Below are positions 7,217-14,583 of a stretch of DNA of 26,478 bases, one piece after another. Numbering within the stretch: position 1 is the stretch's first letter; each line of letters starts with the position of its first letter. Source of the stretch: Candidatus Nomurabacteria bacterium (GTDB lineage Bacteria > Patescibacteriota > Minisyncoccia > Phycocordibacterales > UBA10002); the NCBI GenBank assembly GCA_943354745.1, contig CALRDB010000009.1, positions 1 through 26,478 of the forward strand. The letters run 5' to 3'. The notes under the pieces were generated by a model. The model worked only from the letters and a program-made list of their open reading frames with translations. It was not told the origin of the DNA and did not search any database. A program made the position numbers and the translations under genes.

Positions 7217-7245
7217 TTCTTCCGATATCTCTCGCTAACGTAATT

Positions 7246-7275
7246 CCCACGGAAGTTGTCGTGGGTTTTTCTTTT
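7246..7275 (+). terminator. Terminator after the small zinc-finger gene
   Basis: CCCACG pairs with CGTGGG around an eight-base loop and is followed by TTTTTCTTTT. It separates the 58-residue gene from ftsH. The ftsH promoter candidate begins inside its T-tract. Confidence 0.88.
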
Positions 7276-7300
7276 CAAAAGTGTCAAAATGGACTACAAT
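7272..7300 (+). promoter_or_regulatory. Candidate sigma-70 promoter for ftsH
   Basis: TTTTCA (-35) and TACAAT (-10) are spaced by 17 bases. This would give a 5' leader of about 115 bases before the ftsH ATG. No small gene in the leader is convincing. Confidence 0.5.
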
Positions 7301-7420
7301 TCGAGTATGGCGTGTCCCGTTAGACATGCATGAAAAGTACGTAAATGTAGAGTGTGTGAATGCACCATCGGTGTGTTACGTGTTATACAAAAGAGATGTT
7401 ATTCTTAAATTTCTAATACT

Positions 7421-9385
7421 ATGGTTCCTCTTAAAGACAACATAAAGGATAAAGGAAAACGAGTCCTCAAGAGGTTTTCTCCAGAAAAGGGGAACAATGA
7501 GAAAGGTTCATCGGTAAAGCCTGGGCGTGAACTCTTGAACAATGGCATGGGCATGCTGTTTGTCTTTCTCGTGCTCATGATTGTCTATTCACTCATCGTG
7601 GATAACAAAAAAGAAACTTCCCTTATACCGATTTCTGAAGTAGCTGGTGATGTGGTGCGGGGTGATGTTTCTGAAATAAAGGTGGCGGGGGAAATGCTCA
7701 CTGTGCTGTACGGAAAAGGGAATATCGAAAAACAATCCCAAAAGGAACCAGGAGTAGGACTTTCAGAAACACTCGTGAATTACGGCGTTCCATCCGATAA
7801 ACTTCAAACGGTCAAGATTTCGGTTGAAAAGGAGAGTGGTTTTGTGTACTGGCTCATTAATCTTGCTCCTTTTATTATCCCTATTTTGTTTATTTTGGTT
7901 TTTATCTGGTTCCTAACAAGACAGGTAAAAGGAGCTGGGATGCAGGCATTTACCTTTGGACAGTCAAAGCCACGAATCATCTTCCCAAATGACAAGAAGC
8001 AGAAAGTGACGTTTAAGGATGTCGCGGGAGTAAAAGAGGCGAAACAAGAACTCTCTGAGATTGTGGATTTTCTCAAAAACCCGAAGAAGTTTCTGGACAT
8101 CGGCGCGCAGATTCCTAAGGGGGTACTTCTTATGGGGGCAGCGGGTACTGGGAAGACACTGCTTGCCCGAGCGGTGGCAGGGGAGGCGGGAGTGCCGTTC
8201 TTTTCCATCTCCGGTTCGGAATTCGTGGAAATGTTCGTAGGTGTCGGCGCTTCTCGTGTGCGCGACCTTTTCAAAATGGCGAAGCAAGCTGCACCCTCTA
8301 TTATCTTTATTGATGAAATAGACGCAGTGGGACGTGTACGCGGTTCCGGTATGGGTGGAGGGAACGACGAGCGCGAGCAAACACTCAATCAAATACTGGT
8401 GGAAATGGACGGATTCGAACAGCATGACAAGGTGATCGTGATGGCCGCAACAAACCGGAGCGATGTGCTCGATTCCGCGCTGGTGCGCCCCGGCCGATTT
8501 GATCGGCGAGTTACGGTGGATCTTCCCGATCGAAAAGATCGAGAGGCGATTCTTGCGGTACATGCGCTTAAGAAGCAATTAGCGGAAGATGTGAACCTTC
8601 TTGTTGTTGCAGAGAGAACCCCTGGATTTTCAGGTGCAGATCTTCATTCTATTGTGAACGAGGCGGCGATTCTTGCGGCACGGGAGAATCGACTGAAGGT
8701 TGCTCAGTTTGACCTGATACGTTCTATCGAAAAAGTGATGCTTGGTCCTGAACGGAAAAGCCACCTACTTTCTGAGGCGGAAAAGAAAATCACTGCGTAT
8801 CACGAAGCAGGGCACGCGCTCGTTTCTTCGGTGTTACCTTACGCCGATCCGGTACACAAAGTTTCTATCATTTCGCGTGGTCGAGCAGCGGGGTACACAC
8901 TGAAGCTTCCGCTTGAAGACCGTAAGCTCCAGTCACGTAAGGAATTTCTCGATGATATCGCGGTGACGCTTGGCGGGTACATCACCGAGCTCATGCTCTT
9001 TGGCGATATTACAACCGGACCTTCAAATGATTTGCAGGTAGTAAGCGGGCTCGCACGCGATATGGTGACGAAGTACGGTATGTCGGAGAAGCTCGGCCCC
9101 ATCGCATTTGAAACGCTTATCGGCCGAATGGGAGGTCGGGGTATGCACGAAGAGAAAGAGTATTCGCAGAAAGTAGGGGACGCGATCGATTCTGAAGTTT
9201 CGAAAATCATCAACGAAGCTTATAAACGCGCGGAAGATATATTGACGAAGCATCGCCCTGCGCTTGATGCTATTGCGAACAAACTGATTGAAGTGGAAAC
9301 ACTGGAACAGGACGAGTACGAAAAAGTCATCATCGCGCACGGTATTTTGCCGAAGAAGAAGAAAGATATTGAGCATCAAAAATAG
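7421..9385 (+). CDS. ftsH: ATP-dependent zinc metalloprotease FtsH
   Basis: A membrane-bound AAA+ protease that unfolds and degrades membrane and soluble proteins, including SsrA-tagged ones in some bacteria. Order: cytoplasmic N-tail, TM1 (43-60), extracytoplasmic domain, TM2 (142-166), AAA module, peptidase. Seen directly: Walker A GAAGTGKT (239-246), pore motif FVG (272-274), Walker B IIFIDEID (294-301), arginine fingers in RPGRFDRR (356-363), and zinc site HEAGH (461-465) with a third acidic ligand probably in TTGPSND. The length of 654 is typical. Odd: Walker A has AA where GPPGTGKT is usual. No Shine-Dalgarno is visible before ATG 7421. The stop codon lies inside a 14-bp hairpin. Confidence 0.98.
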   Translation: MVPLKDNIKDKGKRVLKRFSPEKGNNEKGSSVKPGRELLNNGMGMLFVFLVLMIVYSLIVDNKKETSLIPISEVAGDVVRGDVSEIKVAGEMLTVLYGKGNIEKQSQKEPGVGLSETLVNYGVPSDKLQTVKISVEKESGFVYWLINLAPFIIPILFILVFIWFLTRQVKGAGMQAFTFGQSKPRIIFPNDKKQKVTFKDVAGVKEAKQELSEIVDFLKNPKKFLDIGAQIPKGVLLMGAAGTGKTLLARAVAGEAGVPFFSISGSEFVEMFVGVGASRVRDLFKMAKQAAPSIIFIDEIDAVGRVRGSGMGGGNDEREQTLNQILVEMDGFEQHDKVIVMAATNRSDVLDSALVRPGRFDRRVTVDLPDRKDREAILAVHALKKQLAEDVNLLVVAERTPGFSGADLHSIVNEAAILAARENRLKVAQFDLIRSIEKVMLGPERKSHLLSEAEKKITAYHEAGHALVSSVLPYADPVHKVSIISRGRAAGYTLKLPLEDRKLQSRKEFLDDIAVTLGGYITELMLFGDITTGPSNDLQVVSGLARDMVTKYGMSEKLGPIAFETLIGRMGGRGMHEEKEYSQKVGDAIDSEVSKIINEAYKRAEDILTKHRPALDAIANKLIEVETLEQDEYEKVIIAHGILPKKKKDIEHQK

Positions 9386-9403
9386 CAAAGCTATTTTTGA
9401 TGC
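9373..9403 (+). other. Perfect hairpin spanning the ftsH stop codon
   Basis: GCATCAAAAATAGC and its complement form a 14-bp stem with a three-base AAA loop. The TAG stop is in the left arm. It could protect the 3' end of the message or help termination together with the hairpin at 9441-9460. Confidence 0.7.
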
Positions 9404-9437
9404 AATTTCTAATATCTAATTCCTGAGTTCTAAACAA

Positions 9438-9464
9438 GAGCCGCCGAAAGGCGGTTTTCTTGAC
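9438..9464 (+). terminator. Terminator between ftsH and the PP2C gene
   Basis: CCGCC and GGCGG pair around a GAAA tetraloop, followed by TTTTCTT. It lies about 40 bases upstream of the PP2C start, so the two genes may be separately transcribed. Confidence 0.65.
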
Positions 9465-9504
9465 TTTTCTCACTTCCGGAAGAGAATGACGAAGGAAGAA
9501 AATT

Positions 9505-10251
9505 ATGAATATTGACTACTGTGTGGTCTCGGAGCAAGGTCTTCGGGAGGATATGGAAGATAATCACTGTGTGATTGCCAATTTTGGTGGAAAAGGTGAT
9601 CAACTTTTTGCCGGAGTCTTTGATGGACATGGGGGCACCTACGCGGCACATGTCGCGTCGACTGAGATTTCCTGGCAGTTTCTGCTCCATCTCGGGCATG
9701 GCCTCTCTGTGCGAAAAGCATTTCTGGAGAGTTTCAGGAAAGCTTCAGATGATGTAATTCGGGCGGAAAGTTCGAGTGGATCCTGTGCGATGGTGCTGTT
9801 TATCAGGAAGTCAGCCGTCTTCTTCGCGAACGCGGGAGACTCGGTACTCTTTGCTTGTCGTGACGGGCGTCCTTGGGTGCTTACCAACCAGCATAGGATA
9901 GGCAATAAAGACGAAGAAGAACGAATCAGGAACGCGGGAGGGAGAATTGATGAAGGGTATGTTTGGGTTGGCAACGAAGGTCTGGAGACCTTGCGTACAA
10001 TTGGAGATTCCAACTTTAAAGATGTCGGCGTGATCGCGACACCGGAATGTGGAGTCATTCGTGTGTTAAAGCCGACACTGATGCTTCTTGGTACTGATGG
10101 ACTGTTTGATTATGTAAATGCAACTACGATTCGTCGTATATTGAGTGTTGGGGGTAGTCCCGACACGATATGTGCCGGATTGCATGCGGCGGTTAAAGAA
10201 GCTCGTTCTATGGATAATTACACTTTCATGGTATTCTCTCTGACTCCGTGA
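9505..10251 (+). CDS. PP2C-family serine/threonine phosphatase
   Basis: A metal-dependent (Mn/Mg) protein phosphatase of the PPM family, cytoplasmic and without membrane segments. Family motifs are in order: REDMEDNH (14-21), VFDGHGG (38-44, metal Asp40), FFANAGDS (106-112), RTIGDSNFKD (164-173), ATPE (178-181), GTDGLFD (196-202, metal Asp198) and MDNYTFMV (236-243, Asp237). The length of 248 is a bare catalytic domain. A Shine-Dalgarno-like GAAGGAAG stands before the ATG. No partner kinase is visible in the window. The 'DGHGG' plus 'ATPE' pattern is closer to eukaryote-type PP2C than to SpoIIE-type. Confidence 0.95.
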   Translation: MNIDYCVVSEQGLREDMEDNHCVIANFGGKGDQLFAGVFDGHGGTYAAHVASTEISWQFLLHLGHGLSVRKAFLESFRKASDDVIRAESSSGSCAMVLFIRKSAVFFANAGDSVLFACRDGRPWVLTNQHRIGNKDEEERIRNAGGRIDEGYVWVGNEGLETLRTIGDSNFKDVGVIATPECGVIRVLKPTLMLLGTDGLFDYVNATTIRRILSVGGSPDTICAGLHAAVKEARSMDNYTFMVFSLTP

Positions 10252-10274
10252 CAGTTCTGTTCGAATAGTTCATC

Positions 10275-10312
10275 GCCGGCCTCTTTCATTGGGCCGGCTT
10301 TTCTTTTGTTTT
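10275..10312 (+). terminator. Terminator of the PP2C gene
   Basis: GCCGGCC and GGCCGGC pair around a ten-base loop and are followed by TTTTCTTTTG. It lies 24 bases beyond the TGA stop. Confidence 0.9.
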
Positions 10313-10527
10313 CTTTGTGAGAGTAGTGTTTCCCTAAGAAATAAGCCGTTCAGAGAGAACTGCTGGGATTGGCGAATAGACAGTATTCAAAGAGCAACGA
10401 GGAGTCACCGAAAAAAGTACTTTCTCTCGTACATCAGACTAGTTTCTTCTTTACGGCGAATCACTCGTTCAGGACATCTTTAACGTCAGGTCCGCCTAAT
10501 GACGGAAGGGGTCTATTGGCTGCTTTA

Positions 10528-10711
10528 GAGCCTATCCACTAACCTATCGCAATCCAAAGTCCCGCTGGATTCGAGGCAAAAATGGTGCAGACGAGGAAGC
10601 CATATCGAGGTATGGCGACCGAGGATAAGCCATTTTTGACCGAATTCCGGAGGGACGACGATGCGAAATGGGGGTTAGTATTCATACCATGGTAGGTTAG
10701 TGGATGGGCTC
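10528..10711. mobile_element. MITE-like palindromic element, 184 bp
   Basis: The terminal inverted repeats share GAGCCYATCCACTAACCTA (one mismatch over about 19 bases). TTA lies directly outside both ends (10525-10527 and 10712-10714), consistent with a 3-bp target duplication. The inside is also an imperfect palindrome: CAAAAATGG recurs inverted in the other arm, and the centre is a hairpin, GCCATA-TCGAGG-TATGGC. One arm has about 25 extra bases. There is no transposase gene. End sequence and TNA-type duplication suggest an IS5-group-related non-autonomous element (inference). The rest of 10311-10938 holds no gene I can support except the repeats listed. Confidence 0.8.
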
Positions 10712-10892
10712 TTAGACTTTGCGTGCTATCCGTAAACTGTACTCTCGGTATGAGCATGTACGATACAGTAAAAGAATAACGTAACTACCACACTTGGTTT
10801 GTATCAGTCACGCTCCTAAACTCTAATGCTTCTTTCTGCACGATTCAAGTTTTTGTTGCGGTAGGTCTTCGTTTGCGCTACGATTTCACGGT

Positions 10893-10936
10893 ACGCGGAT
10901 AAATGCCGATTAGATGCTGATTAACGCAGATTAAAA
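10893..10936. repeat. 10-11-bp tandem repeat, GATTA-type, before the tRNA
   Basis: Four degenerate units follow one another (GATAAATGCC, GATTAGATGCT, GATTAACGCA, GATTAAAATC). Read on the other strand they are AATCTGCG-like and related to the array at 12178-12220. The repeat ends two bases before the tRNA. Confidence 0.6.
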
Positions 10937-10938
10937 TC

Positions 10939-11011
10939 CCGCCCTTAGCTCAATGGTTAGAGCGAGCGTCTTATACACGCTAGGTTCTTGGTTCGAGTCC
11001 AAGAGGGCGGA
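10939..11011 (+). tRNA. tRNA-Ile (anticodon UAU)
   Basis: A complete cloverleaf: acceptor CCGCCCT with AGGGCGG, D-arm GCTC-AATGGTTA-GAGC, anticodon stem AGCGT/ACGCT with loop CTTATAC, T-arm CTTGG-TTCGAGT-CCAAG, discriminator A. CCA is not encoded. The loop places TAT at positions 34-36, so it reads AUA (Ile). Most bacteria read AUA with a CAU tRNA modified to lysidine, so a UAU-anticodon isoleucine tRNA is uncommon. Confidence 0.93.
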
Positions 11012-11013
11012 TT

Positions 11014-11130
11014 ATGAATTATTCGGGCAATGACTTTTACTGTGATGTGGCGTTGAAAGGGAAAGTATCGCTAAAGATTGAGTACGAGAGCGAACAAGTT
11101 TTATTACTAGATAAGTTCAAGAAATCATGA
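11014..11130 (+). pseudogene. N-terminal remnant of a HIT-family protein
   Basis: An open frame of 38 residues begins just after the tRNA: MNYSGNDFYCDVALKGKV... ending DKFKKS. The segment DFYCDVALKGKVSLKIEYE resembles the N-terminus of bacterial HIT-domain nucleotide hydrolases. Where LAFHHT and the HxHxH site should follow, the sequence turns into LLLDKFKKS and stops. Its TGA overlaps the ATG of the VOC gene (ATGA), so it may still act as a coupled leader. The match is from memory of the family. Confidence 0.4.
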
Positions 11131-11519
11131 TTATCGGCGACACCATAACAAGAGAAGAACAAGTAGATTTCACTGCCGAGTTCATGGTGAAAGATATTCA
11201 AAAGAGCATTGACTTTTATACCAAAGTTCTTGGTTTCAGGTTGCACCGGGTTACCCCCGATGGGAAGTTTGCAATAATCTTTTTAGAGAAGGCGATGGTC
11301 ATGCTTTATGAAGTGACCACTCTTTCGGAGCCGCGTTTCAGTGGTTTGGAAGTTCGTTTTTTGATAAATGATATTGATTCTTATTACAAAAAGATTATTG
11401 CACGTGGAGCCGAGTTCGAGAAAACAATCTTTAATGCGCCGTACGGTCTCAGACAGTTTTATGTGAAAAATCCTGACGGTGTAAGCCTAAAGTTTTCCTC
11501 TGTGATTAACAGAGAGTAG
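11127..11519 (+). CDS. VOC-superfamily protein (glyoxalase/bleomycin-resistance fold)
   Basis: A 130-residue protein of one VOC module. The first half has FMVKDIQKSIDFYTKVLGF and a GKFAIIFLEKAMVMLYE strand. The second has LEVRFLINDIDSYYKKIIARGAEF and the classic FYVKNPDGVSLKF ending. VOC proteins bind a metal or hydrophobic ligand as dimers; substrates range from methylglyoxal adducts to antibiotics, and the sequence does not decide between them. Glu45 or Glu75 could be metal ligands. The start overlaps the preceding stop as ATGA, suggesting coupled translation. The family call is firm, the substrate unknown. Confidence 0.85.
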   Translation: MIIGDTITREEQVDFTAEFMVKDIQKSIDFYTKVLGFRLHRVTPDGKFAIIFLEKAMVMLYEVTTLSEPRFSGLEVRFLINDIDSYYKKIIARGAEFEKTIFNAPYGLRQFYVKNPDGVSLKFSSVINRE

Positions 11520-11532
11520 GTATCTCTTGTGC

Positions 11533-11561
11533 TTGACCGTATGGGGAGCGCTTGCTATACT
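11533..11561 (+). promoter_or_regulatory. Promoter of the toxin-antitoxin pair
   Basis: TTGACC (-35, 11533-11538) and TATACT (-10, 11556-11561) are spaced by exactly 17 bases. The predicted start near 11568 lies at the front of the iterated operator-like repeats and 40 bases before the antitoxin ATG. Confidence 0.8.
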
Positions 11562-11600
11562 CTGTAATACAGATTATTACAGATTATTACAAATTGTTAC
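11561..11600 (+). promoter_or_regulatory. Iterated operator-like repeats (putative antitoxin binding sites)
   Basis: Four consecutive 10-base units read tctgtaatac, agattattac, agattattac, aaattgttac, sharing the ending T-AC. They begin at the last base of the -10 box and run to eight bases before the antitoxin ATG. Ribbon-helix-helix antitoxins bind such short iterated sites to repress their own operon. The role is inferred from position and pattern. Confidence 0.6.
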
Positions 11601-11607
11601 TCTATTC

Positions 11608-11823
11608 ATGCGAAACATACTGAACATATCGCTTCCTAAGGAGATGGTGGTAGATATCAAGCGTGGGGTGAAGGCGGGGAAGTTCGCCTCCACGAGCGAG
11701 TTCATGCGGCATTTGATTCGTGTGTGGAATACCGAACAGTTGATGCGAACGGTTGAGAAAAGCCGAGCCGAGATTGCGGCTGGAAAAGGCAAGGTGCTCA
11801 GGTCCCTTAAAGACTTACGCTAA
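11608..11823 (+). CDS. Ribbon-helix-helix antitoxin, ParD-like
   Basis: A 71-residue protein starting MRNILNISLPKEMVVDIKRGV. This is the RHH beta strand plus helix of CopG/ParD proteins, followed by the second helix with FASTSEFMRHLIRVW and a charged tail (EIAAGKGKVLRSLKDL) that would wrap the toxin. The frame is open further upstream to 11527, but that stretch covers the promoter, so the ATG at 11608 is the sensible start. The toxin gene begins five bases after its stop. It should neutralise the toxin and repress the operon through the repeats just upstream. Confidence 0.9.
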   Translation: MRNILNISLPKEMVVDIKRGVKAGKFASTSEFMRHLIRVWNTEQLMRTVEKSRAEIAAGKGKVLRSLKDLR

Positions 11824-11828
11824 ACGGC

Positions 11829-12086
11829 ATGCAAATCACTTACTCCCCGACTTTTCGGCGTCAGTACAAAAAGCTTGAGCGGGATATTCAAGAGCGTGCA
11901 GAGGCGAGGGAAAAGATATTTCGACAGAATCCCTTTGATGCTCGGCTGGAAACACATAAACTACACGGAAGATTATCTGACTTGTGGTCTTTTTCCATTA
12001 CAAAGAAAGTCAGGATTACTTTCGAGTTTGGAGAGAGCCAGACTGTGACTTTTCATGAGGTCGGCGACCACAGTATTTATAGGTGA
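11829..12086 (+). CDS. RelE/ParE-superfamily toxin (YafQ/RelE-like mRNA interferase)
   Basis: An 85-residue basic protein with the compact toxin fold: MQITYSPTFRRQYKKL, two helices with REKIFRQNPFDARLETHKLHG, then the sheet with LWSFSITKKVRITFEF and TVTFHEVGDHSIYR at the end. LETHKLHG and the C-terminal HEVGDHSIYR are typical of RelE/YafQ-type ribosome-dependent mRNases; ParE-type gyrase poisons share the fold and cannot be excluded. It is five bases downstream of the RHH antitoxin under one promoter. The pairing with a ParD-like antitoxin is common in this superfamily. Confidence 0.88.
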   Translation: MQITYSPTFRRQYKKLERDIQERAEAREKIFRQNPFDARLETHKLHGRLSDLWSFSITKKVRITFEFGESQTVTFHEVGDHSIYR

Positions 12087-12090
12087 AAAA

Positions 12091-12163
12091 CACCACCACC
12101 CCTTCAATTCCCCTCCTTGGAAAAGGAGTGGAGGAGAGACTGAATTCCCGCCTCCGCGGGAAT
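12091..12163. repeat. Dispersed hairpin repeats between the toxin gene and recG
   Basis: Two common pieces sit side by side. A C-rich stretch carries the hairpin CTCCTT-GGAA-AAGGAG. ATTCCCGC-CTCC-GCGGGAAT (12144-12163) is nearly the same hairpin as at 4171-4190. It lies in the convergent gap and could act as a weak two-way stop. Confidence 0.6.
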
Positions 12164-12177
12164 GACAGAAAGAATTT

Positions 12178-12220
12178 GTCCGCGTCGAGTCTGCGTCTGT
12201 CTGCGTGCAGTCCGCATTCC
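12178..12220. repeat. 10-11-bp tandem repeat, GTCTGCG-type
   Basis: Four degenerate units (GTCCGCGTCGA, GTCTGCGTCT, GTCTGCGTGCA, GTCCGCATTCC) abut the recG stop. They are related to the inverted array before the tRNA (10893-10936). Confidence 0.6.
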
Positions 12221-14446
12221 TTACTCAAAATGAATTTCGTCTTTTTTGCGGGAGGCGAGGTGTGATTGGAGAAGGGGATAGCGGGAGAGTGATTCGTCTT
12301 CTTCGAGAAGCCGTTTAGCTTCGGCGCGGGCGGCTTCCACCATCTTGAGATTCTGAAGCGCTTCCATCGCCACGTCTGAAACGCCCCATTGCTGAGATCC
12401 GGAGAGTTCTCCCGCACCTCTGAACTTAAGGTCGTATTCAGCGAGTTCAAAGCCGTTCTTGGCTGTTTTAAGGGCGTGCAGGCGCTCCACCGTCTTCGCT
12501 CCCATACTTTCGGTAAAGACGTAGCAGTAGGCCTGATGTGAACTACGGAGGACTCGTCCGCGGAGCTGGTGAAGTTGAGCAAGACCGAACCTCTCTGCTC
12601 CCTCGATGACGATTGAGGTTGCGTTCGGGACGTTCACACCCACTTCGACGACGGAAGTTGAGACGAGAATATTAATCTTTCCATTTTTGAAATCCTCCAT
12701 TGTTTGCTCCTTGTCATCATCTTTTAGTTTACTATGCATCACACCAATTTCGTATTCGGGGAAGACTTTTTCCTTTAGATGTTTTGCTTCTGCTATTGCG
12801 GATTTTGCCTGGACGGCGAATTCCTTGTCGGGGTCCGGTTCGTTGATACGAGGAGTGATGATGTAGACCTGTCGTCCCGCTTTTAATTCTTTGCGTATCT
12901 TTTCATATGTCGCTTTTCTGTCTTTCGGAACGACGGATTCGGTAATAATGGGTTTGCGTCCAGGAGGAAGTTCGTCGAGCACCGTCAGATCTAAATCGCC
13001 ATAGATGGTGAGTGCGAGTGTTCGGGGAATTGGCGTAGCGGTCATACTCATAAGGTGTGGAACGCGCTTTTCCTTATGAATGAGCGCTTTTCTTTGGGCA
13101 ACTCCGAAGCGATGTTGTTCATCAATGATTGCGTAGGCTAGGTGCTTAAACGTTACGGACTTTTGGATTAGGGAGTGTGTACCGACAAGGATCGGTATTT
13201 CACCATTCGCAACCCACTTGAGTAGCTGGCTACGAGAGATGTTGGTCGCCCCGTTTCCTGTCCTAAAATCAGCCTCCACCTTGGAAGGGAACTTCTGGCA
13301 ACCGGCAGATGTGATGAGTCCGATGTTAATCGGCAAGTGCGAAAAGAAAGAGATAAAGTTTTCAAACTGCTGTCGCGCCAGTATTTCGGTCGGGCACATG
13401 TAGGCGACCTGTAGGTTTCCAAAGTTCTGGTCTTTCGGACGTGATGTGACTACTGCATACGCCGTGGTGGCGGCTACCGCGGTTTTCCCGCTCCCTACGT
13501 CACCCTCGAGCAAGCGAGCCATTGGGGAACCTCGCTTGAAATCATCGGTAATTGCCTGAATTGCACGATTCTGCGCGTTGGTAAACGGGAAAGGGAATCG
13601 CTTCGTGAAGTCCTTGATATGTTCCTCACCTTTGTCTATCGTAAATGACTTTTCTTTCTGCCAGAGTTTTCTCTCCTTCTGCTTTTCAAGCTGGATACAA
13701 AAGACTTCTTCAAACGCAAAACGTTTTCGTGCCGCAACGGCATGGTCTTTGTTTTGCGGAGCGTGAATAAAAATGAGCGCGGTTTTAAGCGTGGGGAGGT
13801 GATATTTTTCCAAAATCTCCAGCGGAATCGGGTCAACAACCGTATCAAGTATTCCCGACGCAATTATTTTCTGAACGTGGTGAAAGAACCAGTTGGTGGT
13901 GACTCCGCGCGATTCGGGATAGACGGGGTGAAGGTGATGACTTTCTCCTTCACCTCCGAACAATGAATCACCGACACCTTGTGGGACCGACGTTACTTTC
14001 TCTATCTTTGGATTGGAGAAGTAGAGCCTTTCTTTTTCCTCTGCCACCCCCGTAAAGCTTGAAGACTCGCCACGGGGTTTCGCGCGCCGAGCGCTCAATT
14101 TTCCCTCGACGCGTACCAGTGCGTCTTCGGGAATCATTTTCGCGATATACGGTTGGTTGAACCAGACGATTTGGATCTTTCCCGTATCGTCCGCAAGCTC
14201 GGCGGTCCCCATCGTGATTTTTGTCCGAAACCCTTTACTCGCTTTCAGTTTTGAAATTCGTCCGAAAACAACAGCAGAGTCTCCTTTTTGAAGGCTTCCG
14301 ATCGTTTGCATCTCCGCCACGTCGCCATACCGGGTGGGGAAGTGATACAGTAAATCCTCCGTCGTCTTGATACGGAGTTTCTTAAGTGCCTTTCGTTCCG
14401 GTTCGGCGATACGAAAGAGGGTTTCCAGAGGTGCATCAAGTTTCAT
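12221..14446 (-). CDS. recG: ATP-dependent DNA helicase RecG
   Basis: RecG remodels stalled forks and Holliday junctions. Using ATG 14446 (741 residues): wedge/OB region near residues 50-125 (VVFGRISKLK... ELADDTGKIQIVWFNQPY), helicase motif I GDVGSGKT (315-322), Ia CPTEILARQQ, II DEQH (442-445), III MTATPIPRTLA, and a second RecA domain with EIGVMHSKL, VSTSVVEVGVNVPNA and the motif VI block HQLRGRVLR. An in-frame ATG at 14482 would add 12 residues, but the family start is near MKLDAPLETL. TACAAT ends six bases before ATG 14446. Odd: motif VI has Leu where GRVGR is usual. Confidence 0.97.
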   Translation of the reverse strand: MKLDAPLETLFRIAEPERKALKKLRIKTTEDLLYHFPTRYGDVAEMQTIGSLQKGDSAVVFGRISKLKASKGFRTKITMGTAELADDTGKIQIVWFNQPYIAKMIPEDALVRVEGKLSARRAKPRGESSSFTGVAEEKERLYFSNPKIEKVTSVPQGVGDSLFGGEGESHHLHPVYPESRGVTTNWFFHHVQKIIASGILDTVVDPIPLEILEKYHLPTLKTALIFIHAPQNKDHAVAARKRFAFEEVFCIQLEKQKERKLWQKEKSFTIDKGEEHIKDFTKRFPFPFTNAQNRAIQAITDDFKRGSPMARLLEGDVGSGKTAVAATTAYAVVTSRPKDQNFGNLQVAYMCPTEILARQQFENFISFFSHLPINIGLITSAGCQKFPSKVEADFRTGNGATNISRSQLLKWVANGEIPILVGTHSLIQKSVTFKHLAYAIIDEQHRFGVAQRKALIHKEKRVPHLMSMTATPIPRTLALTIYGDLDLTVLDELPPGRKPIITESVVPKDRKATYEKIRKELKAGRQVYIITPRINEPDPDKEFAVQAKSAIAEAKHLKEKVFPEYEIGVMHSKLKDDDKEQTMEDFKNGKINILVSTSVVEVGVNVPNATSIVIEGAERFGLAQLHQLRGRVLRSSHQAYCYVFTESMGAKTVERLHALKTAKNGFELAEYDLKFRGAGELSGSQQWGVSDVAMEALQNLKMVEAARAEAKRLLEEDESLSRYPLLQSHLASRKKDEIHFE

Positions 14447-14452
14447 TCGGTA

Positions 14453-14458
14453 ATTGTA
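14453..14458 (-). promoter_or_regulatory. Candidate -10 box, leaderless geometry (recG)
   Basis: TACAAT on the minus strand ends six bases before the ATG at 14446, so the message would start at or very near the start codon. No good -35 is visible at 17 bp. Confidence 0.35.
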
Positions 14459-14583
14459 TGAGTAGTCACCTCTGTAACGCAAGTTTGTGTAAACACATCC
14501 CTCCTGCCGAAGACGGCAGTGCTCCCTTTACTAAGGGAGAATAAGAATTGTCACTTTTTGCGGACAGATGAAGTAATGGTAGT

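Noticed and set aside
7326..7445. 39-residue frame upstream of ftsH
   Set aside because: It overlaps the ftsH start, lacks a ribosome site and has no protein-like features. The stretch is more likely ftsH leader.
7804..8578. Long minus-strand frames (194 and 204 residues) opposite ftsH
   Set aside because: They are antisense shadows of the conserved AAA domain and have no start context or protein features.
10289..10483. 64-residue open frame after the PP2C gene
   Set aside because: It begins inside the terminator hairpin and has the composition of non-coding sequence.
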